From assembly GCA_900319905.1 (NCBI GenBank), contig ONQB01000031.1, positions 1 to 53,917 on the forward strand: 53,917 nt of DNA, read 5' to 3'. The notes beneath the pieces were generated by a model that made no database searches, was not told the DNA's origin, and saw nothing but the letters and a program-made list of their open reading frames with translations. This document shows positions 51,645 through 53,917 of this stretch, in pieces (the first letter of the stretch is position 1; the number at the start of each line of letters is the position of its first letter). This DNA is from an uncultured Prevotella sp. Its GTDB lineage: Bacteria; Bacteroidota; Bacteroidia; Bacteroidales; Bacteroidaceae. A program made the position numbers and the translations under genes.

Positions 51645-53917
51645 TTATTCCCCAGGGTCTTCCTCTGCAGCCATCCAGTTGACGGGTTCGTCATCTTTGA
51701 GGTCGTAGTTCATTGTACGCTGCTCTGCATATTTACGGGCAAGCTTTGTCCAGTCGTGAATGGTCATGGCAGGATACTTCACACCAAATTTGAGAATAGC
51801 CTCTTTCGCCAATCCAAGGATGGAGATACCCGTTTGTGCAGATACTACTTTGCGAAGATAGTTGTGAACCTGGAGATCTTTCTCAACATCCTCGAGCACC
51901 TTGAACTTATTCTCAACCATCTCCAATTCTGTGATATTCTTGAAAGTAACATACATGAGCATAACGGTTACCACGTGGATGCCCAACTGAACTTCCTTAG
52001 CGTCGAGGCTCTTTGCCTCATGGTTCTCGTCATTACGAAGCTGAACAAGCAGATCAACATACTGGGCAAACTTCTTGTCAATTGGCTTGTCGCTATACTT
52101 GAGTTTGTTGAGGTGCATGCTGTAGAGCGCATTACTCAAGGCAGCATGTTCTACATCACCGTTCCTGTCAGTAACCTCCTTGTCGTTGATAAGGAAGTAC
52201 AGCTTCTTCAGATAAGACTCATAACCTGTTACCAAGGCTTTCAGGTATGTACGTTTTTCTGCCAAAGTAAGGGTGTTAGGACTACAATAGAGTTTGAAGA
52301 GTGCATTGAGAATATTATCACCAAGTCCATCGTATTTGCTGATACTATGCACCTTCAGCACATCAATCATCCAATCGAAGGCTTCCTCAAGCGACCTGCC
52401 TTTATTAACCAGTCCAACAAAGTCCTCACGCATATAAGGAATAATCTGCTCCTTCAGGTTCTGGATCGTGTATGCCTTAGCCTCCTGCTCACGATAGCGT
52501 TCATAGATGGCGTGCCCCATCTGTTTCATAAGCGTCTGGTAGAACTCCTGGTTCTCAAACAGCTTACGGTAAGAGTCAGTCTGGGTCATATAGCAATCCG
52601 TGGCTGCCTTGCCAAAGATATCAGGGAAGATACTGTCAACAAACTGGTTCTCATCATTACCTGCTGCTTGCTTGGCCATTTTCTTGGTGGAATGTTTCTG
52701 AATATGATCAAAGATACCTTCCACCATCACACGGTCAGCTTCAGAGAACTTTCCACGGAACATAATGTTCACCTTGTCGATGATGTTGTCAAGAAGGTCA
52801 CGGGTGTCATCAGGCTTTACGCCTCCTTTAGGATTCTCACCCTTAATTTCCGGTTTGTTGCCCTCAAGAGTAATATCCTGTATCTCGTTGGCCTTGATGG
52901 TGTTGTTTACCAAACGTACCTTCTTATCCAAATCGACCTTCTCGTGAGGAGTCTTCGGCAATACCCTGTAAAGGTAGTCCGTGAAGATATAAGTCTTCAT
53001 CAGCGAACGGTCGAAAGTACGGGCTATCTGAGCCATGTAGCTGTAGAAGCGGTTGAAGTTCTTTATCTTGCTGCGAGCCTCAAAACGCTTTTCCTCATCC
53101 AGTTCCTCAAAGCGGCTTACAATAGGCTTCAGAAAGTTCGACATTGCACCGAGTTTCGACTTATCCTTCTTATCTTCTAATGAAGCAGCATACAGGTCAT
53201 AGAACTTCTCTTCATCATCAGTGGTCCAGAGATGGAAAAGTTCGATGTCCGTATGGAACTTATAAACATAGTTAATATCTACTGGCTTTATTAGCTCTGT
53301 ACCCTTGTAGAAAGGCTCAAAGGCAGCCTTTATCTCGTCAGCAGTATTTACAAAGTCGAACACAAAGGTATCTTTCTTCAGCGGATGCGAGCGATTCAGG
53401 CGCGAGAGAGTCTGTACGGCTTTTACGTTCTTGAGCTTCTTATCCACGAACATCGTATGCAGCATAGGCTCGTCGAAACCAGTCTGATACTTATCAGCTA
53501 CAATCAACATATTATAGAAGTCGCTGGAGAAATAAAGCGGGAGCTTGTCCTCAGAGATATTCTTATCGCCACGCTGGTTCAGCTTAGGCTCGGTATATTC
53601 CTGCCCCTTGTATTCTACCTTACCCGAGAATGCCACCAGCGGATGAACGTCAGTTATATTATGCTGCTTGCAGTATTCCTGAACGGCAAAGAAATAGCGC
53701 ACGGCATGAGCCCTACTGCAGGTAACGACCATGGCCTTAGCCCTGCCTTCCATGCTCTGTAGCGTCACCTCGCGGAACTTTTCCACTATAATAGCAGTCT
53801 TCTTGTTGATGGTGTCTGTGTGGTTATCGTGGAAAGCCTTCAGAGCGATGGTAGCAGGAGTCTCCTCATAGTCGGGATTATCCTCACTCTGTCGCGTAAT
53901 CTCGTAGGACACCTGGT
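51645..53917 (-). CDS. hsdR: Type I restriction enzyme R subunit, 5' end outside window
   Basis: The C-terminal 757 residues of an HsdR motor/nuclease subunit; the frame runs off the right edge, so the nuclease domain and helicase motifs I-III are missing here. Seen: MVVTCSRAHAVRYF (motif IV region), LPLYFSSDF, LIVADKYQTGFDEPMLHTMFVDK (motif V) and VQTLSRLNRSHP (motif VI). A long helical C-terminal part follows (about 190-755) that contacts HsdM. It uses ATP to translocate DNA and cleave unmethylated foreign DNA. hsdM and hsdS are not in the window and presumably lie to the right. The gene is AT-rich relative to the 24-44 kb genes, in keeping with an acquired defence locus. Confidence 0.92.
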   Translation of the reverse strand, partial: QVSYEITRQSEDNPDYEETPATIALKAFHDNHTDTINKKTAIIVEKFREVTLQSMEGRAKAMVVTCSRAHAVRYFFAVQEYCKQHNITDVHPLVAFSGKVEYKGQEYTEPKLNQRGDKNISEDKLPLYFSSDFYNMLIVADKYQTGFDEPMLHTMFVDKKLKNVKAVQTLSRLNRSHPLKKDTFVFDFVNTADEIKAAFEPFYKGTELIKPVDINYVYKFHTDIELFHLWTTDDEEKFYDLYAASLEDKKDKSKLGAMSNFLKPIVSRFEELDEEKRFEARSKIKNFNRFYSYMAQIARTFDRSLMKTYIFTDYLYRVLPKTPHEKVDLDKKVRLVNNTIKANEIQDITLEGNKPEIKGENPKGGVKPDDTRDLLDNIIDKVNIMFRGKFSEADRVMVEGIFDHIQKHSTKKMAKQAAGNDENQFVDSIFPDIFGKAATDCYMTQTDSYRKLFENQEFYQTLMKQMGHAIYERYREQEAKAYTIQNLKEQIIPYMREDFVGLVNKGRSLEEAFDWMIDVLKVHSISKYDGLGDNILNALFKLYCSPNTLTLAEKRTYLKALVTGYESYLKKLYFLINDKEVTDRNGDVEHAALSNALYSMHLNKLKYSDKPIDKKFAQYVDLLVQLRNDENHEAKSLDAKEVQLGIHVVTVMLMYVTFKNITELEMVENKFKVLEDVEKDLQVHNYLRKVVSAQTGISILGLAKEAILKFGVKYPAMTIHDWTKLARKYAEQRTMNYDLKDDEPVNWMAAEEDPGE

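Noticed and set aside
51543-53180. A 545-codon plus-strand open frame opposite hsdR
   Set aside because: It is antisense to clear HsdR motifs and has no recognisable domain; it starts in the intergenic inverted-repeat region.
1-53917. tRNA or rRNA genes
   Set aside because: I inspected the gene-free stretches and saw no cloverleaf or conserved rRNA sequence; the structured regions are palindromic repeats, terminators or the candidate small RNA.

Overview
The window looks like a chromosomal stretch of an obligately anaerobic member of the Bacteroidota, most likely Prevotellaceae or a close relative. The evidence is: lipoproteins and a giant protein related to Bacteroidales fimbrillin/adhesin systems; two proteins ending in type IX secretion (T9SS) sorting-type tails; repeated promoters of the Bacteroidota form (TTTG, 19-20 bp, TAnnTTTG) with almost no Shine-Dalgarno sites; the DUF6089-uppS-bamA-skp-murI envelope cluster; and ferredoxin-linked 2-oxoacid oxidoreductase, ATP-type PckA and a rubredoxin/flavodiiron pair. 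Core genes are GC-rich by eye; the last ~4 kb is clearly more AT-rich.

Layout. 1-18148: a three-gene, plus-strand surface locus of two fimbrillin-like lipoproteins and a 4892-residue secreted protein built of about seven parallel beta-helix modules, with an AT-rich inserted domain and a C-terminal T9SS signal. 18149-18820: a repeat-rich spacer dominated by a ~376 bp near-palindrome. 18821-20810: oxidative/nitrosative defence operon (rubredoxin, flavodiiron protein, exported flavin reductase-like protein). 20811-21575: palindromic repeats. 21576-23932: xerD on the minus strand, diverging from aroQ and an O-methyltransferase. 24104-34604: a long minus-strand envelope cluster, in transcription order DUF6242 lipoprotein, DUF6089 protein, uppS, bamA, three skp/ompH-like genes, murI, rbfA and a LolC/E-like permease. 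34782-34924: a candidate free-standing small RNA. 35194-41389: pckA (minus), upp and a large secreted toroid/lyase-like protein (plus). 41694-44556: korB and korA (minus). 44731-46044: three copies of a structured repeat, two of them facing each other around a GxxExxY gene. 46152-49906: NlpC/P60 peptidase (minus), LytS/LytTR two-component pair and a BASS-type transporter (plus). 50261-53917: AT-rich accessory end with a 22-bp tandem array, a frameshifted DUF4160 gene, a DUF2442-HTH gene, and the 3' part of a type I restriction hsdR gene that runs off the window.

How the parts work together. The 24-34 kb cluster makes and folds the cell envelope: UppS makes the lipid carrier, BamA with the Skp-like chaperones inserts outer-membrane proteins, MurI supplies D-glutamate, and the LolC/E-like permease probably releases lipoproteins. 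The giant protein and the lyase-like protein would be exported by a T9SS encoded elsewhere. KorAB, PckA and Upp are central metabolism.

The most unusual aspect is the non-coding architecture. A double-hairpin element of about 75 bp occurs around ten times, often starting inside a gene's stop codon, and has been read through into the C-termini of XerD and the O-methyltransferase. Minisatellites of 9, 18, 22, 24, 25 and 48 bp lie in and between genes, including one inside the essential UppS enzyme. A third palindromic family links positions 18 kb and 45-46 kb.
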